Assembly: GCA_020740775.1 (NCBI GenBank)
Contig: JAHEWK010000016.1
Coordinates: forward strand, 992,001 to 1,056,000
DNA: 64,000 nt
Origin: Ilyonectria destructans
Lineage: Eukaryota; Ascomycota; Sordariomycetes; Hypocreales; Nectriaceae
Direction: 5' to 3'
The position numbers and the translations under genes are program-made. This document shows, in pieces, positions 10,770-23,626 of this stretch. Position 1 is the first letter of the stretch. Every line of letters starts with the position of its first letter. A model generated the notes under the pieces. That model worked only from the letters and a program-made list of their open reading frames with translations, was not told the DNA's origin and did no database searches.

Positions 10770-12983
10770 ATGGCAGACAAAAAGGAAACTGGGCGCCTCC
10801 CCGAATCGGACATCCACAGCGTGGATACCGAAACCACGCCCAACAGCTCCCAAGAGGAAATCGTTGTTCAGCCCATCAAGACGTGGAAGGGTTATGTGTG
10901 GGATACATGGGAGCTTCCACCGGAGCAGCGTTGGATGCTCTTCAAAGTGGACGCTTTCGTGCTCACATTTGCCTCCATCGGCTACTTCCTCAAGAACATC
11001 GATCAGACCAACGTCAACAATGCCTTCCTCAGCGGCATGAAGGAGGATCTTAACATGTACGGCAATGAGCTTGTGACGAGTACGTGATTTCAGACTTTCA
11101 GTTGCTGTTTTGGTTTACTGGGGGCTTTCTTGCATAACTGCTAACTTGTCACAGGCACATCTATCTGGACCGTGGGCTACGTGATCGGGCAGATTCCATC
11201 TAATCTGCTTCTCACCCGAGTCTCGCCGCGATGGGTCATCCCCTCGCTAGAGGTCGGATGGGGTATTGCTACCATTTGTACTTCGTCGGTGAAATCGTAT
11301 AAAGCTCTTTACGGTCTGCGCTTTCTCGTGGGATTATTCGAGTATGTGACTCTTGGCTATTCTCCCGAGAACTATCTCTTCAATCTCGGGGATAGCATCA
11401 TAATTCCGCAGTCGCTGACTAGTTCCACAGATCTGGATTCTACCCGGGTATCCACTATATGCTGGGATCGTGGTACACGCCCAGAGAAATCGGCAAGCGA
11501 GCCATGATTTTCTGGCTGGCCGGTTCTATCGGCACGATGTTTAGCGGTTTCCTACAGGCGGCCGCGTATACGAACTTGCACGGAGTCCACGGCCGCGCAG
11601 GATGTGAGTTTCATATTTTATTTCTAATTGATACCCTAAATTCTCATGAGACCACAATATTTAAAGGGCTCGGAACTGGAAGAAGGAAGGAGGGAGCTGA
11701 CATACTCATGTAGGGCGATGGCTATTCATCATCGACGGAATTATCACGCTACCCCTGGCACTTGCAGGCTATATCTTCTTCCCCAACCTACCTCAGGATG
11801 GTAAGAGGACATGGTGGACCACAGAGAAGGAGCACATTCTCTCAGTGAAGAGAATGGGCGCTATCGGACGTGTCGGCAAACAGCCTTGGACGAAGGCAAA
11901 GGTTCGAAAGATTCTGCTCAGTTGGCACTTTTATATCCTTCGTAAGTCTCCGCTCCGCCTTACAGATATCTGAGCTCAAACTAACTTTGATATTTAGCGA
12001 TGCTATATGTCGTCTGGAACAATGGTTGGCCCCAGGCCGGCATGGGCTATTGGTTAAAGAGCTTCAACGTCGACCCTGCCCCAGTTCCAGGGACATCCTT
12101 CTCCATCTCGGATATCAATAACTGTAAGCTCTCAGAATCTTCCCCCCGTCGATTAGGACGGTAGCTAATGGCATCTCATAGTGCCAATTCCCACAACGGC
12201 TATTTTCGTCGGCATGGCTTTGGTCTGGGCTTGGGTTTCTGATGGCCCCTTCCGCGGCGCCCGCTGGCCTTTCATCTACGCAGGTGCTATCATTACGGTA
12301 CGTGGATGATTCAAATTTGTTCAAAAGTATCGATATTGTCGCTAACGAGTTATATTCTTTCACAGATCATCTTCACGGTTGTCCTACGACAGATGGATCT
12401 CTACTCGAACGTTCACGGCCGCAAGATTGTTTACTGGCTGAGTAACATTGGTGTACGTTGTGATGTCTCAAAGGTCTAACTACAGCTACTGACTTTATCC
12501 CTAGCTTGGTGCAGGTCCTCTTATCCTAAGCTGGATCAACGAGATCTGCTCCGATGATACCGAAAAGCGAGCGTTGCTTGTTGCCATGGCTAATGACTTT
12601 GCTTATGTTGTACAGGCTGTGGTAAGTCATCCTATTCCTGCTACTAAGGCGTAAGACATAGACTGATCATGACCAAGGCACCCAATTTCGTATGGAAAAC
12701 TACCGACTTCCCTGCAGCTAGAAAGGGCTACACCTGGTCGATCATCCTCCAAATCTTGCTCAGTAGGTCATTTCCGAAGCTTCGAAGTGCTTGAACATTG
12801 ACCATCCGCCTAGTCATTGTGACTGCTACCATTCAGCTCCTCCTATGGCGAGATAAGAAGATAGCTGCAAGAGTTGACGTTGAATCCTTGTCGCCCTCGG
12901 CTGGAGGTTCAGAATTAGACGAGAAAGAGGTTGATAGCAAGGCTACTCCTAGTAGCCAAGTGAAGGCTGTCAGCTTGGACTAG
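10770..12983 (+). CDS. MFS permease of the anion:cation symporter family (Dal5/Liz1 type)
   Basis: Ten exons (10770-11079, 11155-11341, 11431-11603, 11714-11941, 11998-12123, 12182-12297, 12366-12452, 12505-12621, 12678-12762, 12814-12983) give 532 aa in one frame. The family is recognised from FASIGYFLKNIDQTNVNNAF in the first helix region, TVGYVIGQIPSNLLL, GSWYTPREIGKRAMIFW and GWPQAGMGYWL. These are typical of plasma-membrane carriers of allantoate, pantothenate, nicotinate and similar small organic anions. About 12 membrane helices can be traced, with cytosolic hydrophilic ends (N about 60 aa, C about 50 aa). The substrate cannot be told from sequence. There are nine introns of 51-110 bp, all GT-AG. 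Confidence 0.88.
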
Positions 12984-13378
12984 CTTTAGGAGCACAGATA
13001 CAGTACTGACTTTTGAGTCCGTACTATCCATTATTCAAGTCTATTTGCAAAGCTACACATAACCATGTGCAGTCTCAACCACCTAAATATACGCCTCTTT
13101 GTATTGTATGCCACGTAGCCTCTTCTTGGCAGCCAACTATATTATCACTACACCAGAGGAGAAAACGAATTGGAATACAAGGTATTTTGTGGTCATTCTA
13201 GCTATCGGTTGGTGATCATAAAGATCTTGAAAGTGCGTGTGTAGAATTTGTACTAAGCCAAGTCACTCTCCATGAAATCGTGACGAGGCAGTGAGTTACG
13301 GACAGCATCTCCAACACTTTAGTAACCATCCAGATAAACCATTTTTCTGGATAGAATCCGTAATGATAGACTTTTGGT
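12984..13378. other. Convergent intergenic spacer
   Basis: Holds the 3' ends of the permease gene and of the small Cys-rich gene. It is AT-rich and nothing else is recognised. Confidence 0.4.
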
Positions 13379-13588
13379 CTAGGTTTCGTTTTTCTTTTCC
13401 TCCCTCCTTCTCTCTTCGCAGAACTGGCACTCTGTGTTGCGCAGATACTCTTTATCGTCAAACTCAAGTTTGATCTCGCAGTAGCTGCCTCTCTCTTCCG
13501 CTTCTGAGCACTTATGGTCGGTGCGTGCGATCTTGATTATCCTCCGGCACAGTGTGCAGAGGGAAACAAATTTGACTTGGTAGCACAT
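13379..13588 (-). CDS. Small Cys-rich protein, possible zinc-binding microprotein
   Basis: A 69-aa frame beginning MCYQVKFVSLCTLCRRI and ending NTECQFCEERRREEKKNET. It has two CxxC pairs (CTLC near the start, CQFC near the end) with further Cys between, and a charged tail. The pattern of an N-terminal MCY/MCW, CxxC and Cys-x2-Cys near the end recurs in short uncharacterised ascomycete proteins and suggests a small zinc-bound fold. There is no signal peptide. The frame is open upstream to 13891, but that part is Gln/Ser-rich and unconvincing, so the inner Met was chosen. The function is unknown. Confidence 0.5.
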   Translation of the reverse strand: MCYQVKFVSLCTLCRRIIKIARTDHKCSEAEERGSYCEIKLEFDDKEYLRNTECQFCEERRREEKKNET

Positions 13589-14304
13589 TTTGGTTGCTTT
13601 TGTCGATGAGAAAGATCGGGATGTCGATATGGCCGAGGATAAAGGAGCCTGGATATTGGTGTGTGAGTGAGCTTGGTTTGTATTCTGCTGGTTTGAGCCT
13701 GGCTTGAGTTGACGGAGAAGGGGAGGCTGCGCTGTCATATATAGATAGTGCCTCTGGTGATTCAAAGACTGAGTCGAACAAGCCTTCAGTTTTTCACACA
13801 ACATATCAAGACCATGATGTCGCATCACCTGATTCTCGACTTCTGGTAAGAGGCCAAAACTTTTCGGGCACATATTAAGAATCTGAAGCAACCGTGATTA
13901 CGGCGCGATTTATGCTACAATCTTTGCCCCTTTAGGCGCCTCGTCACCAACGTGTCTCTGCGCTCAACGGACGCGACAGCAAACATTAAATAGCCCCATT
14001 ACTATCAGAGTGGCGTAAAATTTAGCTCCTTCAAGCTCAGAAAGGCTTAGTTAACTTTGACAACAGCGCCAGAGCAAAAGTCTGCGACAGGGGAAATTTA
14101 GTGCACCGAGATTGGTATAATGGGGTAGAAAACACATCGTCAGTTGCATTTATCATGATGAATCGGTGTTTGTTCTAATACAATCCCACGTCAAGCGGTA
14201 AGCGTTGTTGAATTAATAGTCAAGGTAACAAAATTCCGTTTAAATAGTACCCTCGATTCACATTCCATTCCTTCAACTAAGTCTTTAGCTAATATCTTGG
14301 GACT
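13589..14304. other. Intergenic region
   Basis: Promoter side of the small Cys-rich gene and 3' flank of the P450. A frame continues upstream of the small protein to 13891 but looks non-coding. No other signal was seen. Confidence 0.35.
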
Positions 14305-16315
14305 TCAAACGTCAATCTTCTCTGGCATCCAAGTGCTGAATGCCATACCCTTGGGAATCTCCTTCCACTGCTTGGTTACAGGATCTAGGACTTTTTCACA
14401 GTCCTCTGCCTCCTGGCGCATAATCACTGCCTTTGCCTTGCTTCTAGGAGTGATGATCACCGGATACTCAGCAGGTGTTACAGTGATCCCACCGGCCAAG
14501 TCCTCGATGTCGTACTGAACAGGGTTTCCTTCACTGTCTTTCGCGGGAGTGAAGGTGAAGCCCCACGCAAGTCGAGAGACTCCCAAGAAAAGGGATCTTT
14601 CAGCGATGTGGATACCTTGACAGAGACGACGCCCAGCCCCAAAAACGAAGTTATCTCGTTTCTTTGTGTCACCAACAGCTGATTGATATAGAGTAGTGTG
14701 GTCATCTTTGTATCTGTCTGGGTTGAAGACTCGTGGGTCTGGATGCCGTTCTGGGTCCATGTGAATCGCCCTGAATCAATCAATACAAGCCCCACACTCT
14801 CAACAGACATACATGTGACAGGAGGAATGGAACTTACCAGACATTGTTAATCACAGAAGCGCCCTTGGGGATAGTGTAGCCGTTGTAGGTGTCGTCTTTG
14901 ATCACTGAGTGTGGCACACCAAGGAATACTGTTGGCATCCACCGTAGACTCTCCTTGATGCAACAACGGACAAATGGGAGATTTTCGTAGTCATCAATTG
15001 TAGGTAACCGATCAGGACCCACGACACGATCAATTTCCTCCTGGATCCTCGTTTGCACATCTGGCCAAACAAGAAGCGCTAGGATATAGCCATAGAGAGT
15101 CCCTGATGTGGTATCGGATCCCGCTTCAAGAAGTGAGCCGCTGATGTATGCTGCAGCGTCATCGGTGAACTTTTCAACTGTTTGGGCCCTGTAAATGTCA
15201 TTGCAGAAGCATGGCTGGGCAAGAACATGTTAGTGCAATCTGACGGATCGAAGACGGAATTGGGACGTACCAGACCAGTGCCGGCATCAAGTGCCTTCTT
15301 TGCCTTCATCCAATGATGTACGTAATTCTTCTTTTCAATTTTGTGTAGATTTCTCGCGTAGCGAACGTTTGGCGCCATGAACTCTGGAAGTTTCTGCATG
15401 ATTGGGTAGAGATCTGCAAGCTGTGCACTGGAACTTCCTGCGAGCTGCCCCCATTTATCAAAGGACTTTATTACGCCAACGGTTAATTCGGGTCATAATA
15501 CTGATGATTTTCACGTACCTCGAAAAGTTGTAGGAGGTTCGGGTCTTTGTTGTCTGTGCAGCGATACCCAAATATCATTTGCGTCGACAGGGAGTACGTA
15601 AACCGTCGCAGATGGTATAGGAGGTCGTTCGGGGTATCTAACAAATTGGCGAGGAATATCTTGTTTTCCAGGTCCTGATATGGGACATACGTTATCGCGG
15701 CCTTAATATTCAAGATATTATGAACCATGCGATGAATCATCCGCCAATTTTCGCCGTATCTCTGGTTTATGATTAGCTTGCGGTCTTGTAGGGCCCAGAG
15801 GAAAGTCGCCTGTTCCGTGGCTGCTTACCATGACCACGAGTCTGAGATCACCGCTGGCAATCTTTTGCCCGATAAACATGTCTGGCCGGTCCGAATAGAT
15901 ACCGCCTTTCTTGTCCAGCAGGTCTTTGACAACAACATCTGACGACAGAACGATCATTTTTTTCGTTCCGACAATTAGTGAATATATTGGTCTATGAATG
16001 CGTGTCAGTAGGTCTGGTTTCCACAAAATTCACTGCTATTTTAATACCCATATTCCTTTGCCCACTTCTGAAACTGGATGTGTGGTTTTTTGGTGGGCAT
16101 CTATTTACACGTTAGTATCTCCTATGAAGGCGTTTTGGCAAGCCTACAAGATGTAAATTCCCCAATATGGGTAACGTCGGAGGTCCGGGAGGCAGGTTAG
16201 GTGGTCTGCTGCCAATCTTGCTGACTTTGACAATGAGCAAGAGAGCTGACAATGTCAAAGCTAGCGCAATAGAGAAGAGGGGTAGGTCCGACATCTCGAA
16301 TGGATGTTCTGACAA
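14305..16315 (-). CDS. Cytochrome P450 monooxygenase, membrane-anchored, E-class group I
   Basis: Seven exons (16315-16148, 16100-16048, 15991-15829, 15761-15519, 15465-15271, 15214-14838, 14770-14305) give 554 aa. A single N-terminal membrane helix (SIALALTLSALLLIVKV) is followed by the proline hinge PPNLPPGPPTLPILGN. The I-helix oxygen motif AGSDTT is near residue 305, the ExxR (ESLR) near 362 and the heme-thiolate loop FGAGRRLCQG near 440. All key residues are present. It should use NADPH-P450 reductase at the ER to hydroxylate a lipophilic substrate. The general type is the one found in fungal secondary-metabolite clusters; I cannot assign a CYP family. The first Met could be the inner one (MSDLPLF). 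It lies in line with the FAD monooxygenase, same strand. Confidence 0.9.
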
Positions 16316-17250
16316 AAGTTGAAGGATATGATTTCTTGTTCTCCTCGTTCAATATTCGTACTTCATCCAGAGCTAGCAGCGGGCAATAGGGGTTACTTAT
16401 AGGGGTGGTGTATTGCGAGATCAAAGATGGCTGCTGATGAAAACAGACCGTGCATACCAAGCTCATGCTTTAATATGTTTGCTTAATAGAGTATGATTGA
16501 CCTAGAACCTAGAACCTCACCGCAATCAACACACCTCACGTGACAGTCATTATCGGGTTCGGCATCAAATAGTAACGATATTATTGGTTGTTGTTCGGGC
16601 TCGCTCATCATGCATCATTCAGGGCGTCAAAGTGCGGGGAATCCGGACTTGGCTTGGTGCGGCCGAGAGCTCGAAATCGACAACCCCCACGCAAGTGATT
16701 CGGGTTCGGGTTCAAAATAGGTCCAAGCTGATCCACGGATTTCGAGAGTGCATTTGGGCTTATACAATAGTAATTGATTGCCGTAGAAAGAATCTCGGGG
16801 TTAACCTATCCCGGTCGGTGTCAGCGCGACATGATGCACAACCATGATGCCCGAGAGAAAGAGACTTACTGGTGCATACCCGCATTTCTGATATTCTAAT
16901 GGGACCTGGCAAATTGAAACAAGGAACTTGACTGATGAGGGTGGAAAATGAAATAATGAAGCTAATGCACTAGGCCTTCAAAGCTGGACCGAGTTGAGCG
17001 GTTAGAGATGCGGACAAAATTGACGTATTCCATGCCCGATATTCCAGTCACGCTACAGTGGAAATTTATTCAACTACATATATCTCAAGTATCCAAGAGC
17101 ATAAAGCAGTTACACGTTGTCCATAGAACAAATACTTAATCAATAAGATGAACTTGACTATTGAGATGAGACTGACTGACTGGTATGAACCACAATGATT
17201 GAGCTCCCCACGAAGTGGGCAACATTGATGCCTTACCACGAAATAGCCCC
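16316..17250. other. P450 promoter region with TTCGGG repeats
   Basis: No gene. Contains TTCGGGTTCGGGTTC at 16699-16713, about 390 bp upstream of the P450 start, one of several such hexamer tracts in this part of the window. The right part is the 3' flank of the FAD monooxygenase. Confidence 0.4.
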
Positions 17251-19228
17251 CTATGTATGTAAAGCCCCGTTAATATTTGACCTCACATCCAAGTTATCGC
17301 AGTCACTTGGTTCCCCCGGCCTGACACCTTTCATCGATGACACAGATTCCTGTGTGTCGGAGTACTTCAACACCTTCCGCAAGATTTCAACCAGTTCCTC
17401 TCCGTTCTGGCTGGAAGGACCCATACTCCTCCACATGATGAAGTTATCCGGGCGCACGAGGATCGCACCCCCATCCGCAAAGCCCCGAACTTTGATCCAA
17501 TTGTCATCACAATCCTGGTACAGTCCAGGCTTCTGGCAATGACGATGAGCTTTGATGCCTGCCACGGCAATGCGGATTGCAGACCTCGCTGTGATGTTTC
17601 GGGCCGCGTTTGACCAGTGGTCACCCAATTCATCAGAAATCAAGAGCAGGTCATAGTCCCCACCGTTGCCAATGAGGTCGTGTGTTGATACTGTCTGATG
17701 GTCGCGTTCAACCCAAGCATGCGGCAAACGATGGCCAGGGCGTGTTGTAGGCACGTATACTCTTCCACCCGGGTCTTCCCTTGGCTTAGCTGACCCGTCT
17801 TGGGCCACAGATTCACTGTCATACGAGAATCCGAGCTCAATGTTGTGTGCAGAGAATTCAATGTCTTGTGTTTCAAAGATTCGCGAAAGATGGTGTCGAG
17901 CTGTCTCTCCAGATGGAGAATCTTCAAAGAAACGAGCTAAACGTTCTTGATTGTATTTCTTCTGTCCAGGAAGAAACCCGACGCTTGCTTGGAGTACGGG
18001 GTAGTTGGAGAAGGCGAAGAGACCCCAATCGCAATTCCGTTTCCCCACTGGCCGGCGCTCGGCTTCATATGTATTAAGAAGGGAGGCGTCAGCCTTGCCA
18101 CTTAAAACAAACGAGAGCTTCCATGCCAGATTCAGAGAGTCTTCGATGGCTGTATTGAGGCCAAGTCCGGTAGTTGGCGGGCGTTTATGCGCGGCGTCTC
18201 CAGCGAGGAATATTCGCCCATCTTGATACTTTGAGACGAGAGTCCGCTCCAGAACCCACCGGGAGACCTTGATGACATCCATTTTGAGGTCCGGGATCTT
18301 TAACAACTGTCGACCTCGAGAGGCTAGTGTTTCTGCCTCCAACGGCAGATTTTCGTCCACGGGAACCCCGAAATGCAGGATCCATTCCTCACAACGGCGA
18401 TCCCAGGTAGGGCCCATCTTGACCAACGCTCCACAATCGAACCTCTCCATCTTTTCTCCTTCGGGGTTAATGAAATGGGTGATCAGTGTACGGTCTGTAT
18501 TTCGGTTGTTAGTCATAGAAGATCCCTGGAACTTTTGACCGGGACTCACCATCGCAGTACTCGGACAAGTTGGCGCGAAAGTAAATGCTGAGGAACTCGA
18601 CGAGATTCCTCGGTCCCTCCATCTGAGCTCCAATTTTAGGGCCCACAAACTTCCCACCATCTGCTCCCACGAGGTACAAGGTGCGGATGACTTCCACTTT
18701 GCCGTCTGGGCCTTCAACAGTCACCAGAACATGGTCCTTGTCCTCGACAAAGTCAATGACTCGATGACTAAAACGAACTCGGCCTGGGTTTCGCTCCTCT
18801 GCAATCTTTCGAAAGATCGGCTCAGCCCTCACTAATGGCAAGTTCGAAGATATTTCAGGGCCATGGCTTCTGTAAATCTCGTAATCCGGCGACCCAAGAG
18901 ACCCGCCAAATGCGGGCACCGAACAGATGACCCGTCCATCATATGGGCCATCACCCCCTAGCGAGGTACGCCAGTCTGTCTGGCTCATATTTCGAATAGG
19001 ACACCCAACAGATTTCAAAGCTTCGGAAATATTATGCTGACGAAGGATTTCCATGGAACGTTGGTTGATGTAATGAGCCCGAGGCAGAATTGCTGTTCCC
19101 GGATGCTTTTCAAAAACATAATGCTCAATGCCGTAGTCCGACAAGAAAATAGACAGACATAGGCCGCAGCCTCCTCCGCCAACGATGACCACCGGCACAT
19201 CGATGTTTTCTGTCGTATGTCCGTTCAT
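17251..19228 (-). CDS. FAD-dependent aromatic monooxygenase (phenol hydroxylase / TfdB-like)
   Basis: Exons 19228-18550 and 18494-17251 give 640 aa. The N-terminal dinucleotide fold has VVIVGGGGCG at residues 13-22. A DG-type motif appears as LVGADGGKFV and the second FAD motif as RIFLAGDAAHKRPPTTGLGL near residue 320. A C-terminal thioredoxin-like dimerisation domain ends with ILVRPDNFIMWRS. Order and length fit the phenol hydroxylase / 2,4-dichlorophenol 6-monooxygenase group, flavoproteins that use NAD(P)H and O2 to hydroxylate phenols next to an existing hydroxyl; many act in polyketide tailoring. Cytosolic, with no targeting signal. A 55-bp GT-AG intron joins YCD to RTLITHFIN. The exact substrate is unknown. 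Confidence 0.9.
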
Positions 19229-21169
19229 TGGTAACTTGGTGATGCTGTTGCTCTGGAATGAAAGAGAGAATTGTTGTAGATGTACAAGGTATACTGCCAG
19301 GAATATGAAAGGGGTTAGCCTAAAAGGTTGACCGTTGATTCATATACAGACTTTACAACTTTTAGAGCACCGTCAATGAGAGGTACTAACTGGGGTATGC
19401 CGGGTTCGGGTTGAGGATGGGTTCAATCTCGGGGCCGAAGCCGAGATCCACCGTCTCTTCTGAAGCACCTGTATCGGCAATAGGTTGGCAAGCGACCCCG
19501 AAGATAGGAATACGATAGTGCTTAGGGCATGTTGAATTAGATTCCATTCTTCTTGGCCGAAGTCATGCCACTTTTATGGTCAGCCACTGTAGTCGTTTTC
19601 CTGCTTCGTGCTCTCCTTGTCTGTCCGCTTTGAGTGTGCCATCGACCCCAACACAAAACGTGGATCAAACAATGGCTCTTTAAAAGTTTTATAGAGCACA
19701 ATGACCCAAAATAGCACATAGAAACGCACAAGTCCGTAGTGTTCATTAGTGCAAAGCATGATGTTAAACTTGGGGTAATGTCTAACTAACTCTACATCAC
19801 TGACGTTTCTCTGAACGATTCAAGTCTTTTCCGAGAGATCTGTTAACCTTCGTTAAGTTGTAGATGAGCAAAGTGTGTCTAAGCTAGGTAAGAGTCCGAG
19901 ATAGATGCTCAAATTGTCAAATGGCGACATGAGGAGGATTTGCTGTGTAGCGTATTAAGAATGCGACTGGAACGGAACTCACTAAGATACATGCACCAAA
20001 GTACGTCTTTGAAGCACTTGGGATACCGGTAAGTATTTAATCACCGATTAATATATCGTATTCACGTTGCCTTATCATATACGAAGAGACCTCAGGAAGG
20101 TCAAATTGCTAGTATAAGTAGATTGTTTCCAGCCAGATCATCAACCCCAGTGAGCTGCCTTAAAACTATCCCAAATTTTCCGAGTAAGAGAATTAAGTCA
20201 CAATTCATGAAAATTATGATGAGTAGTCGCAATCGCGAGGGGAGGGAACAAATGCTTGTTATTAAACATGAGAGTTCTCAGCTAGCCAAAGAAACTCAGT
20301 ATTGTTGGTGTTGAGATAATTTTCAGCTACCAACCTTGGTCCTCATTGTCAAGCAAAGATTCAAGCTCGTTTTCCATGTTGCCTGGCTGCCCTCCGCAAT
20401 TATCGCCACTAGATCTGAAAGTAATGCCTCACTGCTCTTCGCGGCTAAAAGCCCCAAAATTCCGGAATAATTCTTTGTTTTGTCGGAGTATTCTGATACA
20501 CAATGTTACAGTACATGCAAGTCCCGAGAGTTGGCCTCGGCTACCCGAGTCAGCCCGCCATATATCCGGTGCCGCTTTACTCACCAGGACCTCTCATTTG
20601 CCGTTGTTTTCCTCACCGTGAGGATAATACCCTTGACTACTGCAATCACCACCAGGAGTAGACCCTCACTGCGAGAAATCGGGTGGGGTTTCACCCCTGT
20701 CGCCCAGGGTTGTCGCAGAGACGTTTTCTCACGGTGAAAAGGCTGCAGCTTCAAAATCCCTGTCAGGATAGATCCCCACCCTGTGTTTCCATAGACCTAC
20801 CAGTTCGTGGCTTCACCAACTTAGCGGCCTCGAGCCTGCCCTGAGCTCCCGGCAGGGTTGGGCACATGAACCACTCCAAGGTGGACGCTATGGCCTGATT
20901 ATGCGCTGGGCCCCACGGGGGCCTGGAACCTTGTACAAAATAAGACCTAGCTTGTAGTCGATTAAGTCACTCAATCATCATGAGTGGGGACCCTTGTAAG
21001 GTCGGATCGCCTACCTGGACAGGTCATTCCGATGCGAGTTTTGTTGCCATCTGAAGTTCAGAAGCGGGTCCCTGCGGGCTCTTAAATTGGGAGATTGATT
21101 ATCTTATCAATCAAAGCATCCCCTGTTCAATCTGTCATTTTGCTTTGGCTTGATCACGACGCCTTCAAC
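19229..21169. other. Divergent intergenic region between monooxygenase and ferric reductase
   Basis: A 1.9-kb region with no convincing gene. It holds the promoters of two divergent genes. Notable items are the GCCGAAGCCG element (listed separately), CGGGTTCGGG at 19401-19410, and a near-palindrome CCTCACCGTGAGG at 20611-20623. The part from 20500 to 21100 is GC-richer and may be a decayed insertion, but no terminal repeats were found. Confidence 0.4.
19434..19443 (-). promoter_or_regulatory. Candidate cluster regulatory element GCCGAAGCCG
   Basis: About 206 bp upstream of the FAD monooxygenase start. The same decamer in either orientation occurs at 29813-29822 and 37388-37397. It contains a CGG triplet of the kind bound by Zn2Cys6 proteins. 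The regulatory role is inferred. Confidence 0.4.
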
Positions 21170-23041
21170 ATGCACGCGGTGAACATGATGCATGTGTTCC
21201 AAAGGCCGACCATAAAACAACTTAAGAATGAGAAGACTTTGAAAATATACGCCGCGTTTCTGTGTTGCTTCATCTTCTTTGTTGTTGTGGTTCGCTGGTT
21301 GCACATCTTTTGCAACAGGATTCCACGGATATCACCAACTCACGGGCCTCGGGATTTTGGCTGCAAGTTCTTTCTTTCTGTCTTTCGGTATGTACAGAAG
21401 CTACTAATCCAAGGGAGAAATTTTACTAATATAGTTAAAGTAATCTGCAGAAGCGTGCAACTTGGAAGTGGTTCGGCCGACCCTCCTTCGGACTCATTCT
21501 ATTAGTTGGCATCTTCCTTACCAGTAATATCGCTCTATCCTCAACCATTCTTGCCACCTATCGAGTAAATCATCTGGCCTCCAGGTTTGGATGGTAAGTA
21601 ATATTATATCCTCAGTTATTTTTGATGTGGCTGATATCTCTACATAGGATGGCGGCTGCGAACATGGCTTTGTGTGTCTTCTTTGGATTGAAGAACACAC
21701 CACTGGCTCTTGTAACAGCCACTTCGCACACTCAAGTCAATACTCTTCATCGAGTCGTGGGTTATACAGCGGCATTCTTAGTGCTTCTCCATGCCATCTT
21801 TTATACAATCCACTTCGGTCGCGCGGGCCGCTGGGCAACTCTGATTGAAGCAGACAACATAGCAGGTGTCGGCTCTGGTGTTACTATGTTCATCCTGCTA
21901 ACGGGTATCTTCCGAGATCGGGGCTATGAGATCTTTTACCTAAGCCATATCGCGGGCTTTCTGTTCGCAGTTGTCTTGACGGGACTCCACAGACCGGACT
22001 GGGCAAAAAAGCTTCCAGTGGTGATGCTATTCACTGTCTGTATATGGGCTTTGGATCGTATGATTCGAGTGGCGGGAATGTCTTACAACCTTATCAACAA
22101 CGAGGTTACATTTCACCCACTTCCAGGCGGTGGAACAAGGTTGCTTTTAAAGAAGACATTCATTAAAGCTGCCCTACCGGGATCGCACTGCTTTTTGTGG
22201 ATTCCACATATTAATTTCTACCAGACCCATCCATTTACTATCGTTAACAACGACCACTCTGGTTTGGAGCTTGTCATCCAGTCTCGTGAGGGCTTTACTA
22301 AGGCTGTCAGTGAGTTTGCGACCCAGCACCCTGGTCGTACTACTCGGGTTTCGTTTGATGGGCCATATGGCTGTTTACCTGATACGGCTGTTTATGATAA
22401 GTTGATCCTAGTTGCTGGAGGGAGCGGAGCTGCGTTCACTTTTGGTCTGATGAATCGTATCTTGAATCATTCACAACGAATCACGATCCAGTCCATCGAC
22501 TTTGTGTGGGCTGTGAAATATACAGGTACGTTCACTGGCCCTCTAAAGTTTCGAAGAAAGCTGTGGTAACAATGCATCAGAGCAATTGAGCTGGTATTCT
22601 GAACACTTACACAATCTTACGAGGCTCGGGTCGAATGTGAATATGACACTGTACGTCACCAGCGAGGATTCACTTTCAAGTGCGACTACTGCTGAGCAAG
22701 CATTGACTGGTTCCGAAGAGATCCAAGGAGAAATGGAAAGTGCACTCTCAACGAGAAGCATCTCGAATTATGAAGAAATCTCGGAGACTGGCGACGTCCA
22801 GAGGCTACTCAGCGAAGCTGCTTGCAAGGTCGTCGAGCATGTTGCCAACGTCAGATACAAGAAAATGAGAACGGAAACCGTAATCCGTGAAGCGATGCAG
22901 GAGGTTGGGAGTCACCAGCGAGCACTTATAGCGGCTTGCGGGCCGAAGTCGCTAATGGATGCCGTGAGAGATTCGGGGGACAGCTGTCGGAGCAAACTTG
23001 GTCATAGGGTGGACATCCACTGTGAGGATTTTAGCAGTTGA
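21170..23041 (+). CDS. FRE-type ferric/cupric reductase, transmembrane heme and FAD/NAD(P)H domains
   Basis: Exons 21170-21391, 21451-21593, 21648-22525 and 22581-23041 give 567 aa. Several membrane helices carry the two paired heme histidines (HRVVGY...LLHAIFY and LSHIAGFLF...GLHRPDW). The cytosolic half has the FAD motif HPFTIVN, NADPH-site GPYG, LILVAGGSGAAFTFG, and the terminal nucleotide-binding ALIAACGPKSLMDAV. Members pass electrons from cytosolic NADPH across the membrane to reduce Fe(III) or Cu(II) chelates. Exon 1 ends at a GTACAG donor in phase 0, the least certain junction; TACTAAT branch-like sites follow it. No signal peptide is seen. Upstream of the first Met the frame is open but begins without ATG. 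Followed in the same direction by an MFS gene. Confidence 0.88.
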
Positions 23042-23626
23042 TGAATTCGAGTAACCTCAGATGTTTGACCTCAAACTTACACTGATAATTTCCCTTCGCT
23101 TCATAGAACTAAGCCCTTGCTGCTTTAAACTGAGCCGGCGTAGGTTAGCCTGAGGTGGCGGTGAGCCAATCGTAGCCGGGGGCCTTGATTTGGTCCCACG
23201 CGGTCTAGAGTAGTAGCTCCATCATGGTGGTAACAATACCATGTAACATTCAAGGGTTCGAGCATGGCCCCGAGAGGTGGGGGTTGCCTGGCAAGGCCCT
23301 GGCAAGGGTACCCCAACGGACGATACAGTTGCGTACGAGTACGTATTAAACGCATGTAGATCTTCACAAGTGGCTGTTGGTTGTAGCAACATACCACCCA
23401 CAAGCTGCTGGAGACTTGGCAAATAGCTGGGAATAAAGGTGGATCGAAGGGTGTGCACGGAGTACACAGCTGCCGAGTTCGGGCCTGCCAGTTTTATCTG
23501 ATCGAGAGATAAGATGAGATAAAATCCGTCGCAAAGACGCACCCTTCTTCCTACTCTTCCTCTCCCCATTCGACTCTCTCGCATTTACCATCTTCTAAAC
23601 CATTCGAGGTATTGGGACTCATCGTT
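23042..23626. other. Intergenic region / MFS promoter
   Basis: A 585-bp spacer. It contains a pyrimidine-rich stretch (about 23545-23585) just before the MFS start, typical of fungal promoters. No gene is seen. Confidence 0.4.

Noticed and set aside
23240..23275. tRNA-like GGGTTCGAG box
   Set aside because: No matching acceptor or anticodon stems around it; chance match.
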